Positions 17,724 through 27,161 of a stretch of 64,000 nt of DNA are shown piece after piece. Made by a program: the position numbers and the translations under genes. Under the pieces are notes generated by a model, which was not told the origin of the DNA, searched no databases, and saw only the letters and a list, made by a program, of their open reading frames with translations. Where the stretch lies: positions 1,178,001 to 1,242,000 of the forward strand of contig NZ_CP104208.1 in NCBI RefSeq assembly GCF_026230175.1, written 5' to 3'. Position 1 is the stretch's first letter. Every line of letters starts with the position of its first letter. The DNA is from Desulfovibrio mangrovi. GTDB taxonomy: Bacteria; Desulfobacterota; Desulfovibrionia; Desulfovibrionales; Desulfovibrionaceae.

Positions 17724-18029
17724 ATGCCGTTATACGATTTTATGTGCCGCAAATGCGGCGAGATTTTTGAAGAAATTACCGCCCCCGATTGCACAGGAGG
17801 CGAACCCTGCCCTGCTTGCGGCAGCGTGGAAACCGACCGCAAACTCAGTGCCCACTGCGCCATTCCCGGATCCGGCGTCAACCGTATCCCGGGCAGCCTG
17901 CAGCGTGGCGGCGGCGCCAAGATGGAGAAGGTTCCCATGCCCAAGAAACCCATTCCACAGCGCCCCAAAGCGGCTGCCTGCCCCAAGGCCGGTGCTTGCC
18001 CCAGCGCCGGGGGATGTGGTTCAAAATAA
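17724..18029 (+). CDS. FmdB-family zinc-ribbon protein with Cys-rich tail
   Basis: 101 residues; GAGGAG precedes the ATG. The N terminus MPLYDFMCRKCG plus the later CPACG forms the four-cysteine zinc ribbon of the FmdB/CxxC regulatory family. A proline-rich linker leads to a tail with three more cysteines in the pattern Cys-x6-Cys-x5-Cys. FmdB was named for a possible regulator of formamidase, but family function is unproven. It is monocistronic, bounded by its own terminator. Confidence 0.85.
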   Translation: MPLYDFMCRKCGEIFEEITAPDCTGGEPCPACGSVETDRKLSAHCAIPGSGVNRIPGSLQRGGGAKMEKVPMPKKPIPQRPKAAACPKAGACPSAGGCGSK

Positions 18030-18035
18030 CAACAT

Positions 18036-18063
18036 AAGGCCGGGTACCCCGGCCTTTCCTTTT
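18036..18063 (+). terminator. Intrinsic terminator after the zinc-ribbon gene
   Basis: AAGGCCGGG pairs with CCCGGCCTT (9-base stem, 3-base loop), followed by TCCTTTTT. Confidence 0.85.
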
Positions 18064-18114
18064 TATGGAGCATTGCGGTGCAGTTCTTTGTAAGGGCCCG
18101 CCTCTCCTGCAAAC

Positions 18115-18141
18115 AAAAAAGGCCGGAACTATGTTCCGGCC
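18115..18141 (-). terminator. Intrinsic terminator of the chemotaxis operon
   Basis: On the minus strand GGCCGGAAC pairs with GTTCCGGCC around a 3-base loop and is followed by six T residues. It lies 26 bases after the cheA stop. Confidence 0.9.
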
Positions 18142-18166
18142 TTTTCAATTTCTGAAATCAGCTTGA

Positions 18167-21049
18167 CTACATGGCTTTGGAAGTAGCCAACATGTATATC
18201 TCGTGCGGATCAAGGATGAGCACAACAGAGCCATCACCCATAATGGTGGCACCGGAAATGCCCTTGACGTCTCCAAGATATTCACCAAGCGGCTTGATAA
18301 CAATTTCCTGCCGCTCATGCAGCTTATCCACAACAATACCGAGGCGACGCTGGTTATCGTGAATGACGACCACGGACAGAACTTCAGGCTGCTCTTCCGG
18401 TTCAGAAAGCTCCAGCAGTTCCGCCATATTCACGATGCCGAGCACTTCGCCGCGCAGGGTAACAGCCTTGCGTCCCTTCACGTCTGTCAGACGGCGTGCC
18501 TCAATCTTGGTCGTCTCGGAAACGGCGTCCAGAGGAATGGCGAAGTTCTCACCGGCCACGTTAACCATCAGGGCATCGATGATCGCCAAGGTCAGGGGCA
18601 GAGACAGGGTGAAACGCGTGCCCTTGCCGATCTCGGAACTAATGGTGACGCTCCCCTTCAGGTTCTTGATGTTGGTGCGGACAACGTCCATGCCAACGCC
18701 TCGGCCGGAGATATCGGTAATGGTTTCGGCAGAAGAGAAGCCGGGGGCGAAGATAAGCTCCATGGCTTCACGGTCATCCAGATTCTTCGCTTCTTCGGGT
18801 GAAATGATGCCCTTGCGGATGGCTACTTCGCGCATCTTTTCAGGGTCAATGCCCTTACCATCGTCCTCGATTTCAATGGCGACCGAGTTACCGCGGTGGT
18901 AGGCACGCAACCACACCTTGCCCTTGGCAGGCTTGCCTGCGGCAATACGCACATCTTCCGGCTCAACGCCGTGGTCCATGGCGTTTCGAATAAGGTGCAC
19001 CAACGGGTCACCAATGACTTCCACAACGCTCTTGTCCAGTTCAGTTTCTTCACCTTCCATGAACAGGTCCACTTCCTTGCCGCTCTTGCGGGAAAGGTCA
19101 CGAACCAGTCGGGGGAATCGTGAAAACACGGAGGACACCGGCACCATTCGCACCTTCATGATGGTATCCTGAAGGTCGTCGGAAATGCGCGCCATGGCAT
19201 AGGTGGTTTCAGTGAGGTTCTGGGCCACGTCCGCAACATCTACATCCTGCCCGCTTTCCAAATGCCGCGCGAGCATGGTGTAGCGGTTACGGTTGATGAT
19301 AAGCTCACCGATGAGGTTCATCAGATGGTCGAGCTTTTCATGGTCAACTCGAATGGTGGACGAAGACTTACCCTTGGCCTGATCTCCCTGTGCCGGAGGC
19401 GCTGCGGGAGCCGCGGGAGCCGCAGGTTTGGCTGCTGCTGGCTTGGCTGGCGATGCAGCGGGCTTGGCTGCAGGCTTGGGGGCGGTTTTAGGCGCAGCCG
19501 GGGCTGCTTTTGGAACCGCCGGGGCAGGCTTGGGGGCCGCAGGAGCCTGAGCAGGCTTAGCCTCAGGCTTCGGCTCAGGTTTGGGTTCGGGCTTCGGAGC
19601 AGGGGCAGGTTCTGGCTTGGGAGCGGCCTGAGGCGCAGGTACTTCTTCCTCGGAGACTGCTTCAGCACCAACTGCCACAGGTGCAGCGGTCATCTTGCTC
19701 TTGTCTATGCCAAGCTTATCAAGTTCTTCCCCCAGCATGTCGAACAGGATGTCTATTTCCTGCGACAGGATGGGCAGCATGAGGCCAAAATCAAGATCGC
19801 TGCTGCGAGCATTATCCACCAGCCCTGCCGTACGTCCGGCATGCACCTTTACGGCTTCAAATCCCATGTAACCGCTGGAATTCTGCACCGTGGTCAGGCT
19901 TCTGAACAAAACATCGATGTAATCGCGCTGGGAGGCATCCTTTTCAAGCTCGCTCATGGCCAGATTGATGGCGGCATTCTGCTGTGCGGTTGTTGTGAGG
20001 AAAAGGTCCACATCCTCCTCATCAAGCCCGCTGTCCCCTGCTACCTCTGCAGAATCAGGCACGTCAGCAGCCGAAACATCCGCAGCAGCAGGCGCAGGTG
20101 CGGCAGCTTCCTGCCGTCCTCTCACCGGAGCCTCGATAACACCTTCATTCACAGCCTTCTGCAACAAGGTTACGGCATCCGTAATAACCAGAGGAGTCAC
20201 GGTACCGGATGAGGGATCCACCTTGGCAACGAGGCTGTCTATAATATCAACGACGAAAAGCAAAAGATCGATCAACCCCTGAGAAACAGCAAGTTCGCCC
20301 TTGCGAGCACGATTCAGCAGGGTCTCCGCCTCATGCGTGATGCTGTTCAACTCGTTAAAGCCGATAATGCCGCTGTTGCCTTTCAAGTTATGGAAATAGC
20401 GGAAGATATCGTTAACAAGTTCGCCTGGCTCCTGAGGGTTCTTCTCAAGTTCAAGCAGACCGCTACTGAGGACTTCCGTCATCTCGCGAGCTTCTTCAAT
20501 AAAGTCGCGCAGATGCCCTTCACCAAAGGCGGTCAGGGAATACGGAGTGCCTTCTCCCATCTCCAGAGAGGATGCATCATCAGACAGTACGCCCTCTGCA
20601 GCCACTTCAACAGGTTCTGCCGGAACTGCTTCGGCTGCAGCTGTAGCAGGAGATTCTCCTGCAAGCAGGGCATCAAGCGTATGGATAATGGGCTCCGTCT
20701 CTACATCACCTTCGCCCCCTTCCGTCTCCAGATTGTCGATCATCTGGCGCAGGGCATCAGTGGCAGACAGAATTACGTCCATGATCTCGGCCGTGACGCT
20801 CATGTCGCCCTTTCGCAGCTCGTCCATAATGTTCTCGGCCTTGTGCGCAAGAACATTGATTTTGTTCAAGCCCAAAAAACCGGAAGCGCCCTTGAGGGAA
20901 TGCATGGGACGGAAAATTTCGTTGAGCAGCGAGACATTGCCCGGCTCCTTTTCGAGCTCAAGCAAGTTCGGCTCGATGGTCTCGAGATGCTCTTTCGCTT
21001 CAACTATAAAGTCCGCAAATATTTCCGGATCCATGAAATCTTGACTCAT
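18167..21049 (-). CDS. cheA: Chemotaxis histidine kinase CheA with three Hpt-like domains
   Basis: 960 residues; GAGGAT before the ATG. CheA autophosphorylates on an Hpt histidine and passes phosphate to CheY and CheB. Order seen: Hpt1 with His50 (IFRPMHSLKG), Hpt2 with His220 (IFRYFHNLKG), a third Hpt-like segment at about 345–445 in which the aligned residue is Thr386 (LFRSLTTVQN), a Pro/Ala/Lys-rich linker (about 460–570), the dimerisation helices (VDHEKLDHLMNLIGEL), the HATPase with N-box HLIRNAMDHG, G1 IEDDGKGID and G2 GRGVGMD, and a C-terminal CheW-like domain. A usual CheA is about 650 residues with one Hpt. It is last in a seven-gene operon. Confidence 0.97.
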   Translation of the reverse strand: MSQDFMDPEIFADFIVEAKEHLETIEPNLLELEKEPGNVSLLNEIFRPMHSLKGASGFLGLNKINVLAHKAENIMDELRKGDMSVTAEIMDVILSATDALRQMIDNLETEGGEGDVETEPIIHTLDALLAGESPATAAAEAVPAEPVEVAAEGVLSDDASSLEMGEGTPYSLTAFGEGHLRDFIEEAREMTEVLSSGLLELEKNPQEPGELVNDIFRYFHNLKGNSGIIGFNELNSITHEAETLLNRARKGELAVSQGLIDLLLFVVDIIDSLVAKVDPSSGTVTPLVITDAVTLLQKAVNEGVIEAPVRGRQEAAAPAPAAADVSAADVPDSAEVAGDSGLDEEDVDLFLTTTAQQNAAINLAMSELEKDASQRDYIDVLFRSLTTVQNSSGYMGFEAVKVHAGRTAGLVDNARSSDLDFGLMLPILSQEIDILFDMLGEELDKLGIDKSKMTAAPVAVGAEAVSEEEVPAPQAAPKPEPAPAPKPEPKPEPKPEAKPAQAPAAPKPAPAVPKAAPAAPKTAPKPAAKPAASPAKPAAAKPAAPAAPAAPPAQGDQAKGKSSSTIRVDHEKLDHLMNLIGELIINRNRYTMLARHLESGQDVDVADVAQNLTETTYAMARISDDLQDTIMKVRMVPVSSVFSRFPRLVRDLSRKSGKEVDLFMEGEETELDKSVVEVIGDPLVHLIRNAMDHGVEPEDVRIAAGKPAKGKVWLRAYHRGNSVAIEIEDDGKGIDPEKMREVAIRKGIISPEEAKNLDDREAMELIFAPGFSSAETITDISGRGVGMDVVRTNIKNLKGSVTISSEIGKGTRFTLSLPLTLAIIDALMVNVAGENFAIPLDAVSETTKIEARRLTDVKGRKAVTLRGEVLGIVNMAELLELSEPEEQPEVLSVVVIHDNQRRLGIVVDKLHERQEIVIKPLGEYLGDVKGISGATIMGDGSVVLILDPHEIYMLATSKAM

Positions 21050-21191
21050 GTTGCATCCTCAACGTTGGAGAGCCCTGCGCAATAGAGAACAGTAACCAAC
21101 TGATTTTTCAGGAACATCATTCAATTCAAACTAAAGAGACGATAAAAACACTTGTTGTTGCAATAACATATCGGCATCAACTTAAAAAAGC

Positions 21192-21560
21192 TTAGCCCAA
21201 AAGCATTTTTACGTTCTTAACCATCTTCTCGGGCTGAGCGGGCTTAACCATGTAGAGGTTTGCACCAAGACTCATCCCCATCTGAATATCCTTATCCTGC
21301 CCTTCCGTGGAAAGCATGACAATGGGGAGATCCCTGTAGGCATCCTGCTCACGGACGGTCTTGATGAAGGTAAAACCGTCCATGCGGGGCATGTTCACGT
21401 CGGAAATAATCAGGTCGACACGATCGGCGGAATACAGTTTCTCCAGGCCATCAAGCCCGTCTTCAGCCGTAGTTACCTTGAATCCTTCCTTTTTCATAAT
21501 GAAGGCCACCAAGTTACGAACCGTCTTGGAATCATCAACAATAAGAATATGCTTGCTCAT
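21192..21560 (-). CDS. cheY: CheY-like single-domain response regulator
   Basis: 122 residues; AGGAGG before the ATG. The receiver is complete: acidic pair at DD9-10, phosphoacceptor Asp54 (IISDVNMPRMDG), Ser of the switch (VMLSTEG) and the lysine in YMVKPAQP. Lacks an output domain, so it should act by protein contact, either at the flagellar switch or on another target. It lies between cheW and cheA; a gap of about 140 AT-rich bases separates it from cheA, which could hold an internal promoter. Confidence 0.95.
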   Translation of the reverse strand: MSKHILIVDDSKTVRNLVAFIMKKEGFKVTTAEDGLDGLEKLYSADRVDLIISDVNMPRMDGFTFIKTVREQDAYRDLPIVMLSTEGQDKDIQMGMSLGANLYMVKPAQPEKMVKNVKMLLG

Positions 21561-21569
21561 TCCGGCCTC

Positions 21570-22304
21570 CTAAATCTGAAGAACACTATCTACTATATGA
21601 TCAACAGAAATTATTCCGATCAACTCATCCCCGGATTTCATCAGCCCGGAAATGAAATCAACATTCACCCCGAGGTGCGACTCAATGGCCCAGTCTATCA
21701 TATCCTGCGTTGCTCTATACATCGTGTGCACCGCTTCGATCATCAATCCGATCTGCAAACCGTGCCGACGGCAGACAACAATGAACTGGTCCTGATTCTC
21801 CTTGGAGGATGGTATACCGAGCAGATCCCGCAGACGGACAAGAGGTGTCACCCTGCCACGAAGATTCACCACCCCGGCAATGAATGAAGGTGCGGCCGGC
21901 AAACGGGTCGGCGGCATGTAGCGCAGCACCTCCTGAACGGTCATGATCGGCACGGTAAATTCCTGAGAACCGACATAAAAACTTACCAGCTGCAATTCCG
22001 GCGCATTCCGCAGTTGCTCCGCAAGGTCAGGCTCGCGTTCAATGGCAGGAGCAGTCCTGTTTTTGGCCTTCACAGCTCCTGCCGCAACGGACTCTGCTGC
22101 GCCAGCCCGTCCGCCGGAAACAGCTGCCGTGGCCGCAGTTGCCTGCGGAGGTTCCAGCCCCAGCTTCTTGAGAGCTGCAGCCTGATCCATGCCGAGATAC
22201 TTCTGCATGAATGCCAGCTCTGCAGGGGTAAACTGTCCCTTTTCTCCAGCCGGAGCAGTTACAAACTCCTGATCCTGGAAATACTCTTCCGGTGTCTTGA
22301 TCAT
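21570..22304 (-). CDS. cheW: CheW-domain protein with about 100-residue N-terminal extension (ParP-like?)
   Basis: 244 residues. The C-terminal 140 residues are a CheW scaffold domain (LQLVSFYVGSQEFTVPI onward, with the conserved VVNLRGRV and IGLMIEAV). The first 100 residues are extra: a helical part with PAELAFMQKYLG, then an Ala/Gly-rich linker. Its ATG overlaps the TGA of the ParA-type gene by four bases. In Vibrio, ParP is a long CheW-domain protein that pairs with the ParA-like ParC to place chemoreceptor arrays; the same gene pairing is seen here, so a ParP-like job is an inference. A plain coupling CheW role is the alternative. Confidence 0.9.
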   Translation of the reverse strand: MIKTPEEYFQDQEFVTAPAGEKGQFTPAELAFMQKYLGMDQAAALKKLGLEPPQATAATAAVSGGRAGAAESVAAGAVKAKNRTAPAIEREPDLAEQLRNAPELQLVSFYVGSQEFTVPIMTVQEVLRYMPPTRLPAAPSFIAGVVNLRGRVTPLVRLRDLLGIPSSKENQDQFIVVCRRHGLQIGLMIEAVHTMYRATQDMIDWAIESHLGVNVDFISGLMKSGDELIGIISVDHIVDSVLQI

Positions 22305-23077
22305 AGCAACATCACTATCTCGTTAGCGAGGAGCTCATATCCTTTAGCCCCGCGACATTCCGGATCAATATCGTACACAACCTTGCCAAGGGCGCTTGCA
22401 TCACGAAAGCGCGTATCAATGCCAATAACAGTCTTAAACATTTTGTCGCCCATTTTCTTACCCAGCAACTCCAGAACCCTGCGACAGGCACCGGCACGCT
22501 TGTCATACATCGTGGGCAGAGCGCGATAGTTAATTGGCTCGGGTAACACCTTGTTCAGCAGGCGTATACTGTCAAACAGCAACTTCAGACCATGCAACGC
22601 CAGAAAATCCGTCTGAATGGGAATAATCAGCAAGTCGCAGGCCACCAACGCATTAATCTGCAGCAATCCGAGATGCGGGGGGCAGTCCAGAATGACGTAG
22701 TCGTATTCCTTGCTAACCAATCCAAGCGAAAGTTTGAGAATCCCGCCCTTTCCGGGCCTGTCCCTGAGATCTCCCTCCAGCTCCGAAAGCCGGATAGACG
22801 CAGGCACCATGTCAAACAGCTGCCCTTCCTGCCGGTAACGAATTTTCTGCCAGACCTCCATCCAGCTTTCTTCCGGACTCGTGAACAGGTCATACGCCGT
22901 GAATTCAACCGAATCCGGATAATAACGCTGGTGCACCGAAGCGCATGCATGCGGGTCCAGATCCATGACCAGAATCCGTTTACCCATTCTTGCCAACGCA
23001 GCTCCGAGAGACAGAGCCGTGGTCGTCTTGCCCACGCCCCCTTTCTGGTTGGCCACTGCCAGAATTCTACTGTTCAT
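22301..23077 (-). CDS. ParA/Soj-family ATPase of the chemotaxis operon (ParC-like)
   Basis: 258 residues with AGGGG before the ATG. Deviant Walker A QKGGVGKTT with the signature lysine (NQKGGVGK), switch I region DLDPHACAS, and Walker B-like YVILDCPPHLG identify a dimerising MinD/ParA ATPase. No parB or parS-like repeats are near, and it lies inside a chemotaxis operon, so chromosome partition is unlikely. By analogy with ParC and PpfA it may distribute chemotaxis arrays between daughter cells. It overlaps the long cheW by four bases. Confidence 0.93.
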   Translation of the reverse strand: MNSRILAVANQKGGVGKTTTALSLGAALARMGKRILVMDLDPHACASVHQRYYPDSVEFTAYDLFTSPEESWMEVWQKIRYRQEGQLFDMVPASIRLSELEGDLRDRPGKGGILKLSLGLVSKEYDYVILDCPPHLGLLQINALVACDLLIIPIQTDFLALHGLKLLFDSIRLLNKVLPEPINYRALPTMYDKRAGACRRVLELLGKKMGDKMFKTVIGIDTRFRDASALGKVVYDIDPECRGAKGYELLANEIVMLL

Positions 23078-23116
23078 TACAGCACCCCTGCAGCCCGGTG
23101 TGTCACACGTCCTCCG

Positions 23117-23995
23117 TTACTCCAGCTTCCTGTAGACAATAGCCCCTTTATGATGTTCCGGCTTGAAGGCGCGCGTTATGTTATGCAGCGACTCTGAATG
23201 GCCGATAAGCATGGAACCGCCCGGGAGCAGGTTGTCGTAGAAGGACCCGATAACCTGCTTCTTCATGTTGTCATCAAAGTAGATGATAACGTTGCGGCAG
23301 AATACGACATGCGAAGGCTCAACCCGTTTAAGCTGCATACGGTCGCTCAAATTGATCTGACCGAAGGAGACAAGACGCTTTACTTCAGGCTTCACCTTGT
23401 ACACCAGATCGCTCTGCGTAAAGTAACGGGATACTATTTCCTTGGGAGTCGTCCGCAGCGCATATTCCGTATAGATGCCCCTTCGGGCAGACATGAGCAC
23501 TGCCTCGGAAAGGTCGTTGGCCGTAATCTTGATGTCCCAAGCACTGATCTCTGTCTTGAGAACATCGTGCAGAATCATGGCAATGGTATACGGCTCTTCA
23601 CCTGTGGAACAACCGGCAGACCAGATGCGCAGTTTTTTCTGACGCTTTTTGCGCAGATCATCCAGAAGCGGAGGCAGGACATTCTCCTCAAAAACCTTCA
23701 GCTGCGGCGGATTCCTGTAGAAACTGGTTTCATTGGTGGTGACCACCTCGAACAGCTTCGACAATTCCTGACGCTTGCCCGCATCGTAACGCAGGAAATA
23801 ATAATACTCCCCGAAGGTTTTGAGATTCAGTTCCTTGAGCCGGTTGGCAAGACGGTTTTCGATGAGATACTTGCGGTTATCCGCGATGTAGATACCGCAT
23901 TGATCATAAATGAAATCCCTAAGTTGTCGGAATTCCTCATCGGAGACCTTCTGCTCCTTCTTCAGGGTGATCGTCTTCGAGAACAGTGAAGACAT
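23117..23995 (-). CDS. cheR: Chemotaxis receptor methyltransferase CheR
   Basis: 292 residues. Transfers methyl groups from S-adenosylmethionine to receptor glutamates. The N-terminal helical domain (about 18–80) precedes the catalytic domain with the SAM-binding SAGCSTGEEPY, the TNETSFYRN substrate region, FCRNVIIYF and IGHSES. Its ATG follows the TAG of the HEAT-repeat gene directly, so translation is probably coupled. With cheB it makes this operon adaptation-competent, but no chemoreceptor gene lies in the window. Confidence 0.97.
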   Translation of the reverse strand: MSSLFSKTITLKKEQKVSDEEFRQLRDFIYDQCGIYIADNRKYLIENRLANRLKELNLKTFGEYYYFLRYDAGKRQELSKLFEVVTTNETSFYRNPPQLKVFEENVLPPLLDDLRKKRQKKLRIWSAGCSTGEEPYTIAMILHDVLKTEISAWDIKITANDLSEAVLMSARRGIYTEYALRTTPKEIVSRYFTQSDLVYKVKPEVKRLVSFGQINLSDRMQLKRVEPSHVVFCRNVIIYFDDNMKKQVIGSFYDNLLPGGSMLIGHSESLHNITRAFKPEHHKGAIVYRKLE

Positions 23996-25924
23996 CTACT
24001 CTCCCTCCCCTTCGTTCTGGCGAATCTTCTCCGCCGCTTCCTGCGCCGCCTGCTGCAATTCCGGATCCTCATGATCCAGAAGCGCCAGCAACGCACGGAA
24101 GGCCATCTTGCCGCCAATTTCGCCAAGAGCCTCGGCAGACTTCAAACGAACCAGCGGACTCTCGGATTCAAGCAATTCGATCAGACGTGTTACGCCAGCC
24201 TTGCTGGCCCGTTTTCCCAAGGCCTCAATTGCGCGAACGACAACCCAGTCATCTGAATCCTGCAAGGCTTCAATCAGATGAGATTCAACATCTTCAGATA
24301 CACATCCGCCGATAAGGTCGACTAGCGCCAGACGTACTTCACGGTTTTCATCATGCAGACGGGGAACAACAAGAGAAAGCCTGTCAAATTCGGCCGAACA
24401 CCCCTGAAACAACGACTCAAGCGCTATCTTGCGTATATCCGGCACTTCGTCTTCCAATGCCGCAGTCAAAATCTCCAGATTCTCATCCACACCCAACTTG
24501 CCGAGAGCATAGACAGCCATCATACGCTGGAGCGGGTCGGGACTGTTGTGATAATCACGGAAACGTTCAACCATATGCGGATCTTCAAGCGCAATGCAGG
24601 CATCAAGAGCGGCTTCCTTCACGTCGTCATAAGGATGCTCAAGCAGGGCAAACAGCCTGTCGCCGCTTTCAACGGATTTGATCCTCTCGCCAAGGAAGTA
24701 AAGGGCAGACTTGAGAACATTACCATCCTTATGACGATCAAGCACGTCAAGGAAGAACTCTCTGGCCTCTTCATCAGCCGTTTCCGCAAGGGCATGTATA
24801 ATCGCCCGCTGCTCATCGCGATTCTTGCTCCAGAACTCATCAATAAGGAGCTGAACAGCGGCCTTGTCCTCCATATGCAGGATGGCTTCCACGGCAATAC
24901 GAACGGAGTATTCGTCACCAGTGCGGACAACTTCCGCGATGGCGGGATTAAACCCGATGGAGGCGATGCTTTGGACAATCGCAAGTAGACGCTCATGATC
25001 CCTGTCCGCATCAAGCGTAGCTGCAAGGCGCATCAGCTCCGCAGAGGCCTTCTCGCCCCCAACGTATCCCAGTCCCAGCACGGCGGCGTCCTGAATATCC
25101 TCGTCTTCATCCTCAAGCGCTGCCAGCAGGTACAGGCGGAATTTGTCGCGCTCCTTGTCTACAAGCAAATTGAGCGATTTGCCGCCCAGAATCTGGACAA
25201 TGGCCTTCACGATCTTGTTGCGCAATGGTCCGGGAGAGGAATCCAGTCGCTTCATGAGCACGCTCACGGCCTTGATGTTGCCCATTTCGCCAAGCGCTTC
25301 CACAATCATGGAGCAGACAAGATCCGAACTGGTATCAAGCGCCCGCGCCAGCGCATTCACCGATGAATCGACACCGATCTTGGCAAGCGCCTCAATTACG
25401 GAAAACTGCACCCACTCCTCATCCTTCATGGCCTTGTTAAGACAGTCTGCCGCTTCGGAAAAACCGAGAGTGCCAAGGCTGACTGCAGCCTGATACCGCA
25501 CATTGACCTCGGGGTCCTTGAGCAGAGCCTCGCACAAAGGAGCAACCGCGATGCGATTGTCGGAGGTGCCGAGAATATCGGACATGAATATGCGAATGTC
25601 CGGATCATCATCATGCAGCAGGTCAATAAGGGCTTGCAGGTCATGCGCCCCTACCTCGCGCAGAATATCCATGGATATATTGCGCAGCGGCGCGTCATCA
25701 GAACGCAACAACGGAATGACGGCCTGAACGACCGCATCGCCACCAATCTGGCGCAACGCCCTGTCTGCGGCCTCCTGAACCCCAAGGTTGGAACTCTGAA
25801 TGTGTTTTGCAAGTAACGGGATAGCTTCTGCGACCTTCATCTGACCGGCGGCAAAAGCTGCCTCACGGAGCTCCGCAGGCTCTGAACTATTCAACTGCTT
25901 CAGTATATCGGTATGCTCAGACAT
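23996..25924 (-). CDS. HEAT-repeat protein of the chemotaxis operon
   Basis: 642 residues made almost entirely of HEAT-like helical repeats of about 30 residues, from near residue 10 to 640 (for example DVNVRYQAAVSLGTLG, ESPLVRLKSAEALGEIGG). Such solenoids are protein-binding scaffolds; I see no catalytic residues, signal peptide or membrane segment. AAGGA lies before the ATG. Position between cheB and cheR, with its stop touching the cheR start, implies a role tied to signalling or array assembly. PBS-lyase-type HEAT annotation would be misleading here, since there is no phycobilisome. Confidence 0.9.
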   Translation of the reverse strand: MSEHTDILKQLNSSEPAELREAAFAAGQMKVAEAIPLLAKHIQSSNLGVQEAADRALRQIGGDAVVQAVIPLLRSDDAPLRNISMDILREVGAHDLQALIDLLHDDDPDIRIFMSDILGTSDNRIAVAPLCEALLKDPEVNVRYQAAVSLGTLGFSEAADCLNKAMKDEEWVQFSVIEALAKIGVDSSVNALARALDTSSDLVCSMIVEALGEMGNIKAVSVLMKRLDSSPGPLRNKIVKAIVQILGGKSLNLLVDKERDKFRLYLLAALEDEDEDIQDAAVLGLGYVGGEKASAELMRLAATLDADRDHERLLAIVQSIASIGFNPAIAEVVRTGDEYSVRIAVEAILHMEDKAAVQLLIDEFWSKNRDEQRAIIHALAETADEEAREFFLDVLDRHKDGNVLKSALYFLGERIKSVESGDRLFALLEHPYDDVKEAALDACIALEDPHMVERFRDYHNSPDPLQRMMAVYALGKLGVDENLEILTAALEDEVPDIRKIALESLFQGCSAEFDRLSLVVPRLHDENREVRLALVDLIGGCVSEDVESHLIEALQDSDDWVVVRAIEALGKRASKAGVTRLIELLESESPLVRLKSAEALGEIGGKMAFRALLALLDHEDPELQQAAQEAAEKIRQNEGEGE

Positions 25925-25978
25925 GTCCCCATCCTTGCTGCAAAGTCGATCATCATTTCCAAACGGAGGCCCGCTGGA

Positions 25979-27058
25979 CTATTTGTACAATCCCGCCATA
26001 ATGGCTTCCGCTATGTCATCAATATCATGAATTTCGTCAGCGAGACCGGCATCCACTACCGCCTTGGGCATTCCATACACAACGCAACTGGCGTCGCTCT
26101 GTGCAATGGATCGTCCACCCTTCTGTTTCAATACGCGCATACCTTCTGCTCCGTCACTTCCCATGCCGGTAAGGATAACACCGAGCGCTTTGCGACCAAC
26201 GCTGTTGCCCACCGATTCCATGAGCACATTGGCAGAAGGCTTGTACAGAGCATCAGCAGGTTCAGGCGTAACAACAAGCTCCATCCGGCCACCACGCAGA
26301 TCCAGACGGATATGCTTGCCGCCCGGAGCCACATAGGCCATACCGGGAGCTATTTTATCACCGGTTTCCGCTTCCTTGACTGTAATCTTGCATACGCCGT
26401 CCAGACGCTTTGCAAAGGGTCCGGTGAAAGCGGCTGGCATATGCTGGGCTATCAGGATGGTAGCCGGAAAATCAGCCGGCAACTGGGAAAGCACTTTCTG
26501 AACAGCAGGCGGACCGCCCGTGGAAACGCCGATGGCCACGATATCTCTCGTTGGCCTGCCATTGCGTGCCACAACCGGCTTGGGAGCTGCCGCAGTTGCA
26601 GCTGCGGTTCCGTTAACCGCAGCAACAGGACGGACAGGACGGCTGGGGCGGGGCGGAATGAAGCGTCTGCGTGAGATGTGCTTCACCTTTTCCTGAAGAT
26701 CCTCTTCTATCTTTACTATATCCAGAGAGACCTTGGAAAGCTGTTTGGGAATAAAATCAACTGCCCCAAGCTCCATGGCCTTCAGAGTTGCCTCTGCCCC
26801 CTCAACGGTAAGGGAACTGACCATGAGAACGGGCCTTGGCATTTCCATCATGATATGACGAAGAGCGGTAAGCCCGTCCATGCGGGGCATTTCAATATCA
26901 AGCGTCACAACATCGGGGTTATGCTTGCGGATCATTTCAAGGCCCTCCTGCCCGTCACGGGCAGTGGCCACCACTTTGATCTCCGGATCCTTTTCAAGCA
27001 TGCTGCTCAACGCCTTCCTCATGAAAGCGGAATCATCAACTACAACAACTGTAATCAC
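25979..27058 (-). CDS. cheB: Chemotaxis protein-glutamate methylesterase CheB
   Basis: 359 residues starting at GTG with AAGGAG upstream. Removes receptor methyl groups and can deamidate glutamine. The receiver domain has Asp54 (TLDIEMPRMDG); a basic, Ala/Pro-rich linker (about 125–170) follows; the methylesterase domain has the catalytic triad Ser179 (AIGVSTGGP), His206 (AQHMPAAF) and Asp302 (GMGSDGAEG). First gene of the operon cheB–HEAT–cheR–parA–cheW–cheY–cheA. The 54-base gap to the HEAT gene carries the ribosome site of the latter only. Confidence 0.97.
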   Translation of the reverse strand: MITVVVVDDSAFMRKALSSMLEKDPEIKVVATARDGQEGLEMIRKHNPDVVTLDIEMPRMDGLTALRHIMMEMPRPVLMVSSLTVEGAEATLKAMELGAVDFIPKQLSKVSLDIVKIEEDLQEKVKHISRRRFIPPRPSRPVRPVAAVNGTAAATAAAPKPVVARNGRPTRDIVAIGVSTGGPPAVQKVLSQLPADFPATILIAQHMPAAFTGPFAKRLDGVCKITVKEAETGDKIAPGMAYVAPGGKHIRLDLRGGRMELVVTPEPADALYKPSANVLMESVGNSVGRKALGVILTGMGSDGAEGMRVLKQKGGRSIAQSDASCVVYGMPKAVVDAGLADEIHDIDDIAEAIMAGLYK

Positions 27059-27161
27059 CCGTCACTCCTTGCGAATCTCGGTGACAAAAATCAACTCGGG
27101 CTTATGTGATTGAAAAGAGCGAGCTATAGGCGCCACGGGGCTGTCGAGCCTCGCTGCATGA

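Noticed and set aside
19321-19671. Open frame over the CheA Pro/Ala linker on the same strand
   Set aside because: Result of the repetitive GC-rich linker; out of frame with cheA and without a ribosome site.
22301-23077. Chromosome-partition parA with an origin of replication nearby
   Set aside because: No parB, parS-like repeats, dnaA or gid genes; the gene is embedded in a chemotaxis operon.
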